Shown here piece after piece: positions 18,600-27,665 of a stretch of DNA of 64,000 bases. This DNA is from Sphingomonas glacialis (GTDB taxonomy: Bacteria > Pseudomonadota > Alphaproteobacteria > Sphingomonadales > Sphingomonadaceae): assembly GCF_006439055.1 (NCBI RefSeq), contig NZ_RCZC01000004.1:254242-318241 (forward strand). Reading direction: 5' to 3'. The first letter of the stretch is position 1. Each line of letters begins with the position of its first letter. The notes beneath the pieces are model-generated. The model was given only the letters and a program-made list of their open reading frames with translations. It did no database searches and was not told the origin of the DNA. The position numbers were made by a program, and so were the translations under genes.

Positions 18600-19168
18600 T
18601 AGGGCTGGTCGACCCGCAGCCCGCTGCTCTGGCCGACGCACTGCTACTCGAATTCGGATCGCTGGGTCGTGTTCTCGCGGCGTCGCCAGCTCGTCTTCGT
18701 CAGGTGGTTCCTAACGCGCCTCTGGTGGTCTCGCATCTTTCAGACACGCGGACCGCAATGATGGAGGCCTTCCGTTCGGAGCTTTCCTCGAGGCCATTGG
18801 TCTCCTCGTGGAACGATCTGCTTGAATATCTCATGGCCGACATGGCGCTGCTGCTCAACGAGCGCGTGCGGGTTCTGCACCTGAATACGCGCAATCTCCT
18901 CATCCGCGACGAGGTGATGAGCGAAGGTACGATCGACCAGGCGGCCTTCTACGTCCGCGAGATCGTGCGGCGTGCGCTCGAGCTGGGGTCGGCATCGATC
19001 GTGGTCGCGCACAATCATCCGAGCGGATCGCCGGAACCCAGCCGGGCCGATATCGATCTCACCCGCCGTCTCAAGCATGGCTGTGATGCGGTCGGTGTCA
19101 GATTGTTCGATCACGTAATCGTGGCGGCGGAAGGACATGCGAGCTTCCGCGCGAGGGGGCTCCTGTGA
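18542..19168 (+). CDS. RadC-like JAB/MPN domain protein, start unclear
   Basis: About 209 residues of clear homology to RadC-type proteins. An N-terminal helical part (PILVWLIGLVDPQPAALADALL) is followed by the JAB metallo-domain with VAHNHPSGSPEPSRADIDL, the His-x-His plus Asp zinc site. RadC is not required for classical repair despite the name; the domain often accompanies mobile DNA. The frame has no ATG, GTG or TTG between 18155 and the conserved region, so 18542 only marks where the conserved reading begins. A CTG start (18503 or 18509), a sequence error, or a -1 frameshift from the overlapping membrane gene are the options. Confidence 0.7.
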   Translation, partial: VSASPPTKAQRSRPILVWLIGLVDPQPAALADALLLEFGSLGRVLAASPARLRQVVPNAPLVVSHLSDTRTAMMEAFRSELSSRPLVSSWNDLLEYLMADMALLLNERVRVLHLNTRNLLIRDEVMSEGTIDQAAFYVREIVRRALELGSASIVVAHNHPSGSPEPSRADIDLTRRLKHGCDAVGVRLFDHVIVAAEGHASFRARGLL

Positions 19169-19641
19169 TGATCCTACCGCCCTTTCGGCCGCGCAGATCA
19201 CGCGCCTCGATGTTACCTCGCCTGGACATTCTGGTGGTGGAAGATGATGCGAATATTCGTGCCATCATTGAGTTGTCGCTTGGACTCGATCCTTCCATGA
19301 CCGTCCGGACCGTTGAATATGGATGGGAGGCGATCGAGGAGGTCGAACGCGACGAGGTCAGCTTCGACCTCATCCTACTCGACGGGATCCTGTCCGACAT
19401 GTCTGGTGCGGCATTGATTACGGCGGTTCACGCCAACCCGAAAACCAAAAATCTGCCCGTCATCATCTTAACCGCGCTACGATCAAACAGTGAATTGGAT
19501 CACCTCGCGGATGCGGGAGCCAACGCGGTTATGGAGAAGCCGTTCGACCCTATTTCGCTGGCCAATCAACTACGGGCACACTTGGCTCTCCGAGATGGTC
19601 GCTGTGTTCGGTGGTGGGCAAGCGATCCGTCAACTCGGTGA
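19168..19641 (+). CDS. response regulator receiver protein
   Basis: 157 residues, receiver domain in the first 135: ILVVEDDANIR, LILLDGILSDMSG with the phospho-acceptor Asp, ILTALRS (Thr) and VMEKPFD (Lys). The start codon overlaps the RadC-like stop (TGATG), so the genes are coupled. The last 20 residues (RCVRWWASDPSTR) do not resemble a receiver end. The true start may be MLPRLDILVVEDD at 19210. Confidence 0.8.
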   Translation: MILPPFRPRRSRASMLPRLDILVVEDDANIRAIIELSLGLDPSMTVRTVEYGWEAIEEVERDEVSFDLILLDGILSDMSGAALITAVHANPKTKNLPVIILTALRSNSELDHLADAGANAVMEKPFDPISLANQLRAHLALRDGRCVRWWASDPSTR

Positions 19642-19783
19642 GCCTCGCTACGATAGCGGACCAGGACGCCCTAACGTCGGGCGTGGAAGCCGCGTTCGCT
19701 TGCCGTTGCGCGATTTCGTGAGCGTCCTGCCCGAAGCGTTCCAATCGCGCTCGAGAGGAATGGTCGATTGGCATGATCCGCAA
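19550..19783 (-). CDS. small hypothetical protein, antisense to the receiver tail
   Basis: 77 residues, helical and charged (SRARLERFGQDAHEIAQRQA, VRASWSAIVARLTELTDR). Small helical proteins of this style are common in sphingomonads. It overlaps the receiver gene tail by 92 bases on the other strand, so at most one of the two is right in the overlap. Confidence 0.35.
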   Translation of the reverse strand: MRIMPIDHSSRARLERFGQDAHEIAQRQANAASTPDVRASWSAIVARLTELTDRLPTTEHSDHLGEPSVPVVDWPAK

Positions 19784-19999
19784 TTAACTCTTAAGGTGCT
19801 CAGCCACAATAACATAAAGGAGCGCACTCTCGAATTTGTATAACAATTGTTTCAGCGAGTGCGTTAGGTGCGGGCTGCACCCCTCAACTCGCACAATACG
19901 CACCTATAGGATTCGGCATAAGCGCCTGCACCTTAATAAGAATGAGCGGCCAATCTTAAGACGGGGGGGGGGGCAAGTGGCATGGATGGCGTTTTTTGG

Positions 20000-20190
20000 G
20001 TCTGAGTTACCGCCAACGTCGTTCGTCAGCGCCATCGGGGAGCCCGCCAACTTCAAGCATTCGCGATCGGTGGGAGCGTTCGTCGGGCTGACGACGCGGC
20101 GCTATCAGTCTGGCGAGATCGACTAAGACCGTCACATCTCCAGGCGCGGCGACAGCCACCTACGCGGCCTGCTCTATGAAGGGGGGCAGT
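20000..20190 (+). pseudogene. IS110/IS1111-type transposase fragment
   Basis: Reading [20 protein letters not shown], then [17 protein letters not shown], a TAA stop, then [18 protein letters not shown]. This is the C-terminal Tnp20 region of IS110-family transposases (pattern S-R-x-V-G-A-x-x-G-L-x-x-R-x-x-Q-S-G-E). The stop codon and missing N-terminus show that it is dead. An 11-base G run at 19963-19973 lies just upstream. No IS ends were identified. Confidence 0.75.
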
Positions 20191-20506
20191 CCTCCTCACG
20201 CGCAGTCGATCCGAATGCGATCTGCGAATGTGGGGCCTGCGACTCCGAGAACGGCTCTGTTTCAAGCGTGCCGCGGTCGCGGTCGCTCGCAAGCTCGCAA
20301 TCATTATGCATAGCATGCTGATCACCGGCGAACCGTTCAGGGAAGAATCCGCCATAGCTTGAATCTCCGAACTCGTCCGCGTCGCAAGGCGCCACGAGAC
20401 GTCCTCCAGGGACGTAGGCTGACCCATTCCGCGCCGTTTGTTGCACTCTTCCTGGGCGGCAGCCGAAATGCGTTGCGAACCTCGGAAGGGCCGCCCTCTG
20501 GTTTGT

Positions 20507-21379
20507 TCAACGAAAGACGATCGTCTTGGCGCCGTTCGAGATGACGCGGTGTTCGATGTGCGCGCGAACGGCGCCTGCCAGGACTTGGGCTTCGATGTCC
20601 GCTCCAGTTGCGACAAGCCCTCCGGCGTCATGGCGTGAGTGACCCGCCTGGTGTCCTGCTCGATGATCGGTCCCTCGTCGAGGTCCGTGGTAACGTAGTG
20701 CGCTGTGGCGCCGATCATCTTTACTCCGCGCGCGAACGCCTGGTGGTACGGCTTGGCGCCCTTGACGCTCGGCAGGAAGCTGCGGTGGATATTGATGCAC
20801 CTGCCCGCAAGCCGCTCGCACAAGCCAGGCGACAGGACCTGCATGTAGCGAGCAAGCACGACGAGATCGACATCGAGTGAATCGACCAGCGCGAGCAACT
20901 CCGCCTCCTGCGCGCGCTTGCCCAATTCTGTGACCGGCAGATGATGATAGGGCAGGGCCGCTCCATTCCACGAAGGAGCACATCGTGTTGTGGTTGGACA
21001 CCACTGCTGCAATATTGACGTCGAGCGCGCCGCTGCGCCAGCGATGGAACAGATCCTGCCGGCAATGCCCGAACTTCGACACCAGGATCCGCACCCGTGG
21101 CCGAACAGCGATATCGTGCAAGGCCCGCTGAAGGCGGAACGTATGTTCGATCATTCTGAAGTCGTCGATCAGCATCGGAAGCGTCTCGGAACCCGCAGCC
21201 GCGACCGTGAACGCGGTGCACATGAAGAACTGGCGGGTGGTGGGATCGTTGAATTGGTTGGATGCGGTAATTGATCCGCCGTGGCCGGTCAGCAGGCTGG
21301 TGACGCAAGCGACGATTCCTGGACGGTCCGGGCATTTGGGGACGAGGACAAAGCGCTGGATCGCATCGGACGAGTTCAT
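20507..21379 (-). pseudogene. purU: formyltetrahydrofolate deformylase with two frameshifts
   Basis: Hydrolyses 10-formyl-THF. The N-terminal ACT domain (FVLVPKCPDRPGIVACVTSL) and the formyltransferase core are recognisable only by switching frame twice. The first frame runs to [14 protein letters not shown] near 20960. The second reads [39 protein letters not shown] and [19 protein letters not shown] to about 20625. The original frame then resumes with [19 protein letters not shown] and ends KTIVFR. A one-base gain and a one-base loss cancel, so the total length is still a multiple of three. Its ATG overlaps the soxG remnant by ATGA, as in sarcosine-oxidase operons. Confidence 0.88.
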
Positions 21380-21933
21380 GATTCGGACGGTCCTTCGCCG
21401 GATGCGTCTGCGAGCCAGAGCGTCAGATGGTGCGACAGGCTGGCCTCCGCATAAAGGTGGAACAGATCGCCGTCCTCTACGCGGTCTAGCAGGCAGTTGG
21501 ACTGCGCGAACGAACTCCGGGCGCAGGTGTGCATTCGGAACGTGCGGAGACGGAGATCCAGACTGCACCCTTGCGACAGCAGCGCGCGCGACCTGGAGCG
21601 GCTTACCGCGAAGCGCACCAGCGCCCCGGTCACATCTGCGAAGTGACCGCCTGTCCCGGCGATCGCCTCGCGGAGGGCATCCTGCCGTTCAGCACCATCG
21701 ATGATCATCCATTCGTTCGGGCCGCGTCAGCATACCCGAGGCGAGTCGCCGTTCGATCGACGGAGTGCGGGCATGCATTGACCAAGCGCGGCATCGCACG
21801 CGCCTAGGGCGGCAGCCGGCGGGTGGCGCAACCGCAGGTGAAGGACCGACACGGGCGGCGAGATGGCGACCCGAACGTCGAGCGCGGATAGGACAGGTGG
21901 GTCATCCACTTCAACGCCTATCGCCAACTGCAT
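21376..21933 (-). pseudogene. soxG: sarcosine oxidase gamma subunit, broken
   Basis: The C-terminal part (21376-21708) reads MIIDGAERQDAL, VTGALVRFAVSRSRSRALLSQGCSLDLRL, the SoxG pattern. Just upstream the frame reads RGPNEW, the conserved GPxEW of SoxG, preceded by an in-frame TGA. The N-terminal part continues in another frame (21727-21933: LRHPPAAALGACDAALGQ). So the gene is frameshifted near 21727. SoxG normally follows soxB, soxD and soxA and precedes purU; the three large subunits are missing here. Confidence 0.7.
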
Positions 21934-22241
21934 GACCTCGATGACGGTGCCTCAGGCGAAAAATGAAACAGGATCGCCTTGGCGCCGAGCGGGACAGAAG
22001 GCTCGGTGACTGGTCATCATCGGCCGGGTAGCGGCATTAGCCGCGCGCGCCGCGCCAAATTCCGCCGAGGCTTTCAATTATCGCGTTCGCCCGGATCACC
22101 GCGTCGCGAAGGCCGGAAAAGCGTGAGGGTGTTTCAGAGAGGGCGTCGTGGGCCTTTCGGTCTCATCAGGTCCGTAGGCTCGGTGGCATATTCCTTTCCC
22201 ACTTAGATATTGCAGCGGATCAGCCGCGCATGCGGCGTGCT
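21934..22241. other. decayed DNA upstream of soxG
   Basis: Where soxA/soxD/soxB would be expected, I find no matching reading on either strand. No other gene supported. Confidence 0.4.
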
Positions 22242-23009
22242 TTACCTTCCGGTGATCTTCACACCGATGGTGTCGGCGAGGTCGACGAGCAGGGAAAACG
22301 TCGCCGGATCAGAGATGATATCCTGCGAGGGCGCGACACAGAGCAACGGGTCCGGCGGCATCCGGTCCCCGAATAGCATGATGGCGCGAGCGCGATCGTC
22401 CTGCCGCGAGATCCAGGAGAGCCCCTGCACGTCCGGGCATTGGGCATGAATGGCCTCAGCCCATTTGCGCGTTTGCGGATAGATATCCTTATCGGTCTCG
22501 ATGAGATCGACTCGGCCGATGCCGAGCTTGCGCAGCGCCGTGTTGTTCAGATCGACAAGCGTCAGACCGGCAGCCGACTCAATTTGGGAATAATCGTGGT
22601 GCTGCAGCTTTCGCTTGGCGACCGTCTTAAGTCCCGGCTCGAACGGAACGTCATGAAACACCGTTTCCATGGCCGCGCATTCAAGCGTGGTGCCGGCGTA
22701 AATCGTCGGGATGTAGTCGCCCTTGGCGTCGGCGATCGGGCTGAACCGAGCGTTTCCGCCGGCTCCGGGGTTAAACTCGACCGCTCCGTATGCGTCGGGG
22801 TGGATGCGGTGCATGGTCACTCGGGCGGGCCAACTGGTCGTCTTCACCAGATCAGCTAGATTCGCCGCCGGCACCGGGATGACGCGCGGCGCCGCGACCA
22901 GCCGAGGCGCCGCTACCGCCGGCGGCGCCGGGAGTCGGGCGGGCTTGGTCTTGGCAGGGTCCCTGGACCGGCTGGACGAACCTGACACCGGCATGTTCGC
23001 TTTAGCCAT
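22242..23009 (-). CDS. RES-domain toxin
   Basis: Toxin of the RES/Xre type II family; characterised members degrade or phosphorolyse NAD. About 255 residues from the ATG at 23009 (MAKANMPVSG). An Ala/Pro-rich N-terminal 50 residues precede the RES fold: VTMHRIHPDAYGAVEFNPG (the Arg-Glu region), RFSPI, IPTIYAGTTLECAAMETVFHD (Tyr and Glu of the active site) and a C-terminal LSWISRQDDRARAIMLFGDR with the conserved Ser. The start overlaps the antitoxin stop by 8 bases, the usual antitoxin-first arrangement. All RES signature residues appear present. Confidence 0.88.
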   Translation of the reverse strand: MAKANMPVSGSSSRSRDPAKTKPARLPAPPAVAAPRLVAAPRVIPVPAANLADLVKTTSWPARVTMHRIHPDAYGAVEFNPGAGGNARFSPIADAKGDYIPTIYAGTTLECAAMETVFHDVPFEPGLKTVAKRKLQHHDYSQIESAAGLTLVDLNNTALRKLGIGRVDLIETDKDIYPQTRKWAEAIHAQCPDVQGLSWISRQDDRARAIMLFGDRMPPDPLLCVAPSQDIISDPATFSLLVDLADTIGVKITGR

Positions 23010-23685
23010 GAAGAACGCCGGCCATTTCATCTTCTGCGGCCGCGAGCACGCGCTCGGGGTCGGTCTTCAGCAGATCCTTGGGTGCCTTGCCGCCGAGGAA
23101 GCTGTTGACCGAGGCGAACCAGATGGCGACGTCCCAGTAGTTAAGCTCATCGCCGAACAGTTTGAGCACGGGCGCGAGCCCTTTGACGGGCCGATACTGA
23201 GCCTCCGGGTCGAGGGCGTAGCCCGGATACAAATCGGCACCATCGTGGGGCAGGGCGAAAATCCGACCCTCGCGCTTCCATTTGTTGGGCTGCGCGCTGG
23301 CGTTCTGCCCGACGAAGCCGGCAATTTTCGACAGACTGGCAGCGGTCAGCCAGTCGCCATCTGTCAGCACCGCCTTGCGCGCCTCGGCGTTCATGCGTGC
23401 TTCGGTCAGGAGATGCTCGGGGATAGGCACGGCGGGGACGAGCGCGTCGACCAGCTTTTCGAGCGTCGCGGTTTGCCGATCGGCAATCTTGCGAACAATC
23501 ATCGGCGCGATGAGACGGAAGGCTTCGGCGACGGCCGAGGCTACGTTCTTGCCGCCCTGATCGAGCCGGAATGCTACGATCTGGCGATCATCAAAGACCT
23601 TCAGCCGCTCGCGGATTTCAGGTGCAGAGCCGGCCAGCGCTTCGATGCCCAGCGCAGAAAATTCATTCGTGGATGTCGCGGTCAT
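23002..23685 (-). CDS. Xre/MbcA/ParS-type antitoxin
   Basis: 227 residues, partner of the RES toxin. A central DNA-binding-like part (WLTAASLSKIAGFVGQNASA) is followed by the MbcA/ParS (DUF2384-type) C-terminal toxin-binding region: YWDVAIWFASVNSFLGGKAP, then KDLLKTDPERVLAAAEDEM. It is longer than the common 130-160-residue antitoxins, with about 100 extra N-terminal residues. GGAGCGATT precedes the ATG. Antitoxins of this family repress their own promoter; here the promoter region is occupied by a 25-copy 9-bp repeat beginning 16 bases upstream of the start. Confidence 0.83.
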   Translation of the reverse strand: MTATSTNEFSALGIEALAGSAPEIRERLKVFDDRQIVAFRLDQGGKNVASAVAEAFRLIAPMIVRKIADRQTATLEKLVDALVPAVPIPEHLLTEARMNAEARKAVLTDGDWLTAASLSKIAGFVGQNASAQPNKWKREGRIFALPHDGADLYPGYALDPEAQYRPVKGLAPVLKLFGDELNYWDVAIWFASVNSFLGGKAPKDLLKTDPERVLAAAEDEMAGVLHG

Positions 23686-23700
23686 AATCGCTCCAATCGG

Positions 23701-23930
23701 ATATCATGGATATCATGGATATCATGGATATCATGGATATCATGGATATCATGGATATCATGGATATCATGGATATCATGGATATCATGGATATCATGGA
23801 TATCATGGATATCATGGATATCATGGATATCATGGATATCATGGATATCATGGATATCATGGATATCATGGATATCATGGATATCATGGATATCATGGAT
23901 ATCATGGATATCATGGATATCATGGATATC
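23701..23930. repeat. 25 tandem copies of a 9-bp unit (ATGGATATC)
   Basis: Perfect tandem array: 25 full ATGGATATC units from 23706 to 23930, preceded by a partial ATATC. Each unit contains the palindrome GATATC. No copy varies. The array lies directly 5' of the antitoxin ribosome site, where -10/-35 and operator would be expected. Nine bases is short of one helical turn, so successive sites rotate slowly around the helix. It is open in several frames by chance; the Met-Asp-Ile, Ile-Ser-Trp and Tyr-His-Gly repeats are not believable proteins. Confidence 0.98.
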
Positions 23931-24449
23931 AATATACACTGATATCCTTCATATTCAATGAAGCATTTGGCAAATCGTTATCGACGGCGCGATGGAGAGG
24001 GACAGATCGACAGATAAGCACGCCTCGGCCCTATTTGGTGTGCGCTTCAACCAAACTCGTCGGTTTGCCTGATCTCGATCAGGTCCGATGGGAAGGTGCG
24101 TTCCTGCAAAGGCTACGGCGTCGTCGAAGCTTCCGTGAAACTAAGTCATGGTCATCCGACACCGACAGGATTGGCATCGGACTAGGTGAGACCGTTACGA
24201 TAGGGTGGGAAAGTGATTTTGCTTTGCGAGGGCGGCGTGGTGCGCATGCTTGATAAACCCCAGGTCTGGGGGAAGCAACAGAAGCGGCGCTGCCCATCGG
24301 AAACATGGCGCTTGCCTCGAAGCTCGACTTAAACCTGAGTCCGATAATATATCTTATGTTAAATTAATATGTTTCGCGGGGTCGCTGGCCGAATTGCCAA
24401 AACGGAAAAGGCGACACGATGATGCTTATCGCACGCTAACCCTGCCAGA
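23931..24449. other. AT-richer gap beyond the repeat
   Basis: No supported gene. The first 30 bases still contain GATATC (ACTGATATCC) and ATATTCAAT stretches resembling degenerate repeat units. A second AT-rich patch lies at about 24345-24370 (TATCTTATGTTAAATTAATATG), next to the 3' end of the winged-helix gene. Confidence 0.4.
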
Positions 24450-25004
24450 TCATCGATACCTACTGGCCAAGGCAAGACGCACATCCAGCGGGATCGTATA
24501 GACGGCTTCGCGTTGAGCGCCTCGATTAGGATGATCCACACGATATCCCTGGTAATGGCGACGCAGCAATCCAGCGCGGACAAGGTCCGATACCGCTCGG
24601 CTAACATTCGTCCGACCTGATCGCAGTATGCGCGCCTCGATCTCCTCATCCTGCCGCTGGGCCAGATCGCTCGCACCTTCAAAGGCGTCAGCTTGTGCAA
24701 TCAGCTCGGATCGAATCGCTGCGATCATGGCCGTACGGCGACAGTCGCGATTAGCCAACGGGGCCAGTGCTTGGCATAGCCAGTCGCGGACCGGAACCAG
24801 ATCAGCTTGGCTTCGGACATAAGGTCCAAGGCTGCCATTCTCCCCTGCGGCCTTCGCGATCAGGTTAAGGATGAGCAACACATATCTGGGGCGCTTCGAA
24901 ACCCGCGACACGCGCTCGACCAGATCTGGCAGCGCGACGCCGGCCGACGCTATGGTCGGTGGGGTTCGTTCGACATGGTCGAAGAGATCAGCCTGATGGA
25001 ACAT
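24450..25004 (-). CDS. winged-helix protein of a sphingomonad-type family
   Basis: About 184 residues from the ATG at 25004 (MFHQADLFDHVERTPPTIAS). The conserved core is ALPDLVERVSRVSKRPRYVLL, then VPVRDWLCQALAPLA. The C-terminal DNA-binding part is TNVSRAVSDLVRAGLLRRHYQGYRVDHPN followed by GAQREAVYT. From memory, close relatives occur in several copies in sphingomonad genomes and are annotated as hypothetical; the C-terminus looks like a winged helix. The AT-rich upstream region contains a 17-bp perfect inverted repeat, a likely binding site. Ribosome site weak. Confidence 0.7.
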   Translation of the reverse strand: MFHQADLFDHVERTPPTIASAGVALPDLVERVSRVSKRPRYVLLILNLIAKAAGENGSLGPYVRSQADLVPVRDWLCQALAPLANRDCRRTAMIAAIRSELIAQADAFEGASDLAQRQDEEIEARILRSGRTNVSRAVSDLVRAGLLRRHYQGYRVDHPNRGAQREAVYTIPLDVRLALASRYR

Positions 25005-25069
25005 AGCAGGAATATAGCACAAGCGATTCAGCTTTGAATCCCCCCCTTGCCTACTATGGCCAACAAAAA

Positions 25070-25111
25070 TCACCAGTGTCACTTTATCGCGAGGTAAAGT
25101 GACACTGGTGA
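25070..25111. repeat. 17-bp perfect inverted repeat
   Basis: Arms TCACCAGTGTCACTTTA (25070-25086) and its exact complement (25095-25111) around an 8-base spacer TCGCGAGG. It lies 66 bases upstream of the winged-helix gene start. There is no U-tract on the gene-proximal side, so operator or DNA-cruciform function is likelier than termination. Confidence 0.9.
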
Positions 25112-25466
25112 CAAAGTTCAGACTTGGTTGGCACCCCCAGAAAGAGGACGTGATCGACGGTGCCTCTGTCTGTCTCTTGGCCGATGCGCAAATGGCAGTT
25201 CGGTCGTCGTCAACCGGACATGGTTCACGAGATAGAGTTTTGGGACGCGATCGCTCGCCCCAAGGGCGACGGTGGTGTATTAGGCTGGCCATCAGGACGC
25301 TTTCGGCCAAACGGAGCTTAAAAGGCGGCGGGTTTCGCTAGTCCCACATTAAGTCACTGGAATTCTACCCGAACTGCGGAAATTGAGCATTTGTACCTGT
25401 TGTATCATCCCCCTGATATGACGGCGGATTAGGTTTCGGTTAACGCGCGCGCCCTATGCCAGGATC

Positions 25467-27665
25467 ATGGTCGAGCCATCCAACTCATTCCTAAAACCCG
25501 CTGACGAGGAAGCCAGGCTCGCGTGTTTGCCGGAATATGATATTCTCGGCACCGAGCCTGAAGCAGAATATGATCACCTGACAAAACTAGCGGCAGATCT
25601 ATTTAACGCGCCAATCTGTTTTGTATCTCTCGTAGGCCGAGAGGAAGTGTGGATAAAGGCTCATTGGGGGCTCGACGAAAGCCGCGGAACTCGCGACACG
25701 TCTTTCTGTACGCACACGATCCTGAGCGCCGACCCGCTCATAGTTCTAGACGCAACGTTAGATGAGCGTTTTCGCGACAACCCAAACGTTGTCGACGGGA
25801 TTGCCGTCGGATTTTATGCTGGCGCGCCGATTATCAACAAGGAAGGTGTCAAACTCGGTGCCTTGTGCATCATCGATCGTGTTCCCCGGCCCGCATTTAG
25901 CGACCGCCAACGACGTCTACTGGTGCAGCTTGCAACATTGGTATCGGAACGCCTCGATGCCCGCCGCGATGCCCGCAAGGACATCGCGATCGGGAGCTTC
26001 GCACAATCAACGGGCCTCGCCATCATTACGGCGGATGCCGGCGGCAATATTACTTTCTGGAACGACGCAGCCCGGATCCTGTTCGGCTACGGCAGAAACG
26101 AAGCGGTTGGACGGCAGCTCGAAATCATCATGCCTGAGCGTTTTCGGAAGGCCCATCGCAGCGGGCTAACGCGTCTGGGCAATGGCGGTGCGTCGGCCTT
26201 GGCTGGCAAAAGCGTGGAGGTCACTGCCATGCACCGTGACGGCCGGGAATTCCCGATAGAGCTCTCCGTTGCGGCATGGAGCGGAAGATCGGGGATGGAG
26301 TTCGGAGCCCATATCCAAGACATTTCTGCTCGGAAAGCACGTGAAGCCGATCTCCACCATTTCGCACGTCATGATAGCCTGACCGGTTTGCTCAATCGAG
26401 GTGGGTTCAGGGCGTGTGTCGAAGACTGCCTGCGCGATCATGGGGCCGCATCGTTGCTTGTGTTGGACCTGGATTGCTTCAAGAGCGTTAACGATACCCT
26501 GGGTCACGCCGTGGGCGATGCGCTGCTGCAGACAATCGCGGTTCGGATGACGGCGTGTGTGGAAGGTGAAGGCGTACTTGGACGGATCGGTGGCGACGAG
26601 TTCGCGCTGTTGGTTTCCCGTGGCAGCGACTTAATCACTGCCAGGGCAACAGCGCAGCGTCTGCTGGAAGCATTCTCCAAACCGTTCGAAATCGCCGGTC
26701 ACGATCTGCAGATCGGCACAAGCATCGGAATCGCGATAGCGCCACTCCATTCGGCCGACAGCGATGAACTCCTCGTTCGCGCCGACCTAGCACTGCTTCG
26801 TGCAAAAAGTGCCGGCGGGAGAACCTACAGGGTGTTTGACACTGGTATGGCAAACCAGCTCACAGCACGGCGCGCATTCAAGGATCAGATGCGGCAGGCT
26901 TATCTCGATGGGCAATGGGCGCTGTTTTACCAGCCCCAGGTTCGCCTATCTGACGGCAAGCTCAACGGCGCGGAAGCGTTGTTGCGGTGGCGACATCCAA
27001 CCCGCGGAATGTTGCTGCCAGCCGCGTTCATGCCGGTTCTGGAGACCCACCTACTTGCTTACGAGGTAGGGTGTTGGGTGATCGACGAGGCCTGTCGCCA
27101 GTTGGCGGAATGGCGTGCCCAAAGCCTCTGTATAGATCGGGTGGGCATCAATCTGTTTGCGGCCCAGGTCCGCGCGGGCACCCTGGAAACGGTGATCCTA
27201 ACGGCGCTGGAGCGCCATGATCTGCAACCAAGCGATCTCGAACTCGAGATCACCGAAACGATCGTCCTTGGCCACGATGACGGCGCACTTGAGCCTTTGC
27301 GTAGGCTTCACGACCTCGGCGTCGGGATTGCATTCGACGACTTCGGAACCGGGTTCGCCTCTCTCAGCACGCTCAAAAGGTTTCCGTTGTCGCGACTTAA
27401 AATCGATCGTTCTTTCGTAGAGGATATCTGTTCTGAGCCGCACAGCATTGCCATAGTGCGAGCTATATCGGCGATGGGTCAAAGCCTTGGGCTAAACGTA
27501 ATCGCCGAAGGCATCGAGACATCCGAACAGGCCGATATGGTTGCTAAGCTTGGGTGTAGTGAAGGCCAGGGCTATTTGTACGGCCGCCCTCAAGATGGCA
27601 GATCATTCCCACAATTCGTTATGCCTGGCAGCTGGACTGGAACGGTATGGCCAGAGTGTGGGTAG
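25467..27665 (+). CDS. GAF-PAS-GGDEF-EAL signalling protein
   Basis: 732 residues, soluble. The GAF domain spans about 20-170 (EYDHLTKLAADLFNAPICFVS, GALCIIDRVPR) and PAS about 180-300 (GLAIITADAGGNITFWNDAA). GGDEF covers 305-465 with DLDCFKSVNDTLGH and RIGGDEFALL, an intact active site. EAL covers 480-725 with GAEALLRWRHP, ELEITETIV, AFDDFGTGFASL, KIDRSFV and AEGIET, so all metal and catalytic motifs are present. It could therefore make or break cyclic-di-GMP depending on the sensed signal. The ribosome site is weak (CAGGATC). It is monocistronic, with a long non-coding region on either side. Confidence 0.94.
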   Translation: MVEPSNSFLKPADEEARLACLPEYDILGTEPEAEYDHLTKLAADLFNAPICFVSLVGREEVWIKAHWGLDESRGTRDTSFCTHTILSADPLIVLDATLDERFRDNPNVVDGIAVGFYAGAPIINKEGVKLGALCIIDRVPRPAFSDRQRRLLVQLATLVSERLDARRDARKDIAIGSFAQSTGLAIITADAGGNITFWNDAARILFGYGRNEAVGRQLEIIMPERFRKAHRSGLTRLGNGGASALAGKSVEVTAMHRDGREFPIELSVAAWSGRSGMEFGAHIQDISARKAREADLHHFARHDSLTGLLNRGGFRACVEDCLRDHGAASLLVLDLDCFKSVNDTLGHAVGDALLQTIAVRMTACVEGEGVLGRIGGDEFALLVSRGSDLITARATAQRLLEAFSKPFEIAGHDLQIGTSIGIAIAPLHSADSDELLVRADLALLRAKSAGGRTYRVFDTGMANQLTARRAFKDQMRQAYLDGQWALFYQPQVRLSDGKLNGAEALLRWRHPTRGMLLPAAFMPVLETHLLAYEVGCWVIDEACRQLAEWRAQSLCIDRVGINLFAAQVRAGTLETVILTALERHDLQPSDLELEITETIVLGHDDGALEPLRRLHDLGVGIAFDDFGTGFASLSTLKRFPLSRLKIDRSFVEDICSEPHSIAIVRAISAMGQSLGLNVIAEGIETSEQADMVAKLGCSEGQGYLYGRPQDGRSFPQFVMPGSWTGTVWPECG

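Noticed and set aside
23701..23930. CRISPR array
   Set aside because: Units are 9 bp with no spacers, and no cas gene is near.
23645..24253. Long plus- and minus-strand ORFs made of Met-Asp-Ile, Tyr-His-Gly or Ile-Ser-Trp repeats
   Set aside because: A 9-bp tandem repeat without stops is open in several frames by arithmetic; none has a ribosome site or non-repeat homology.
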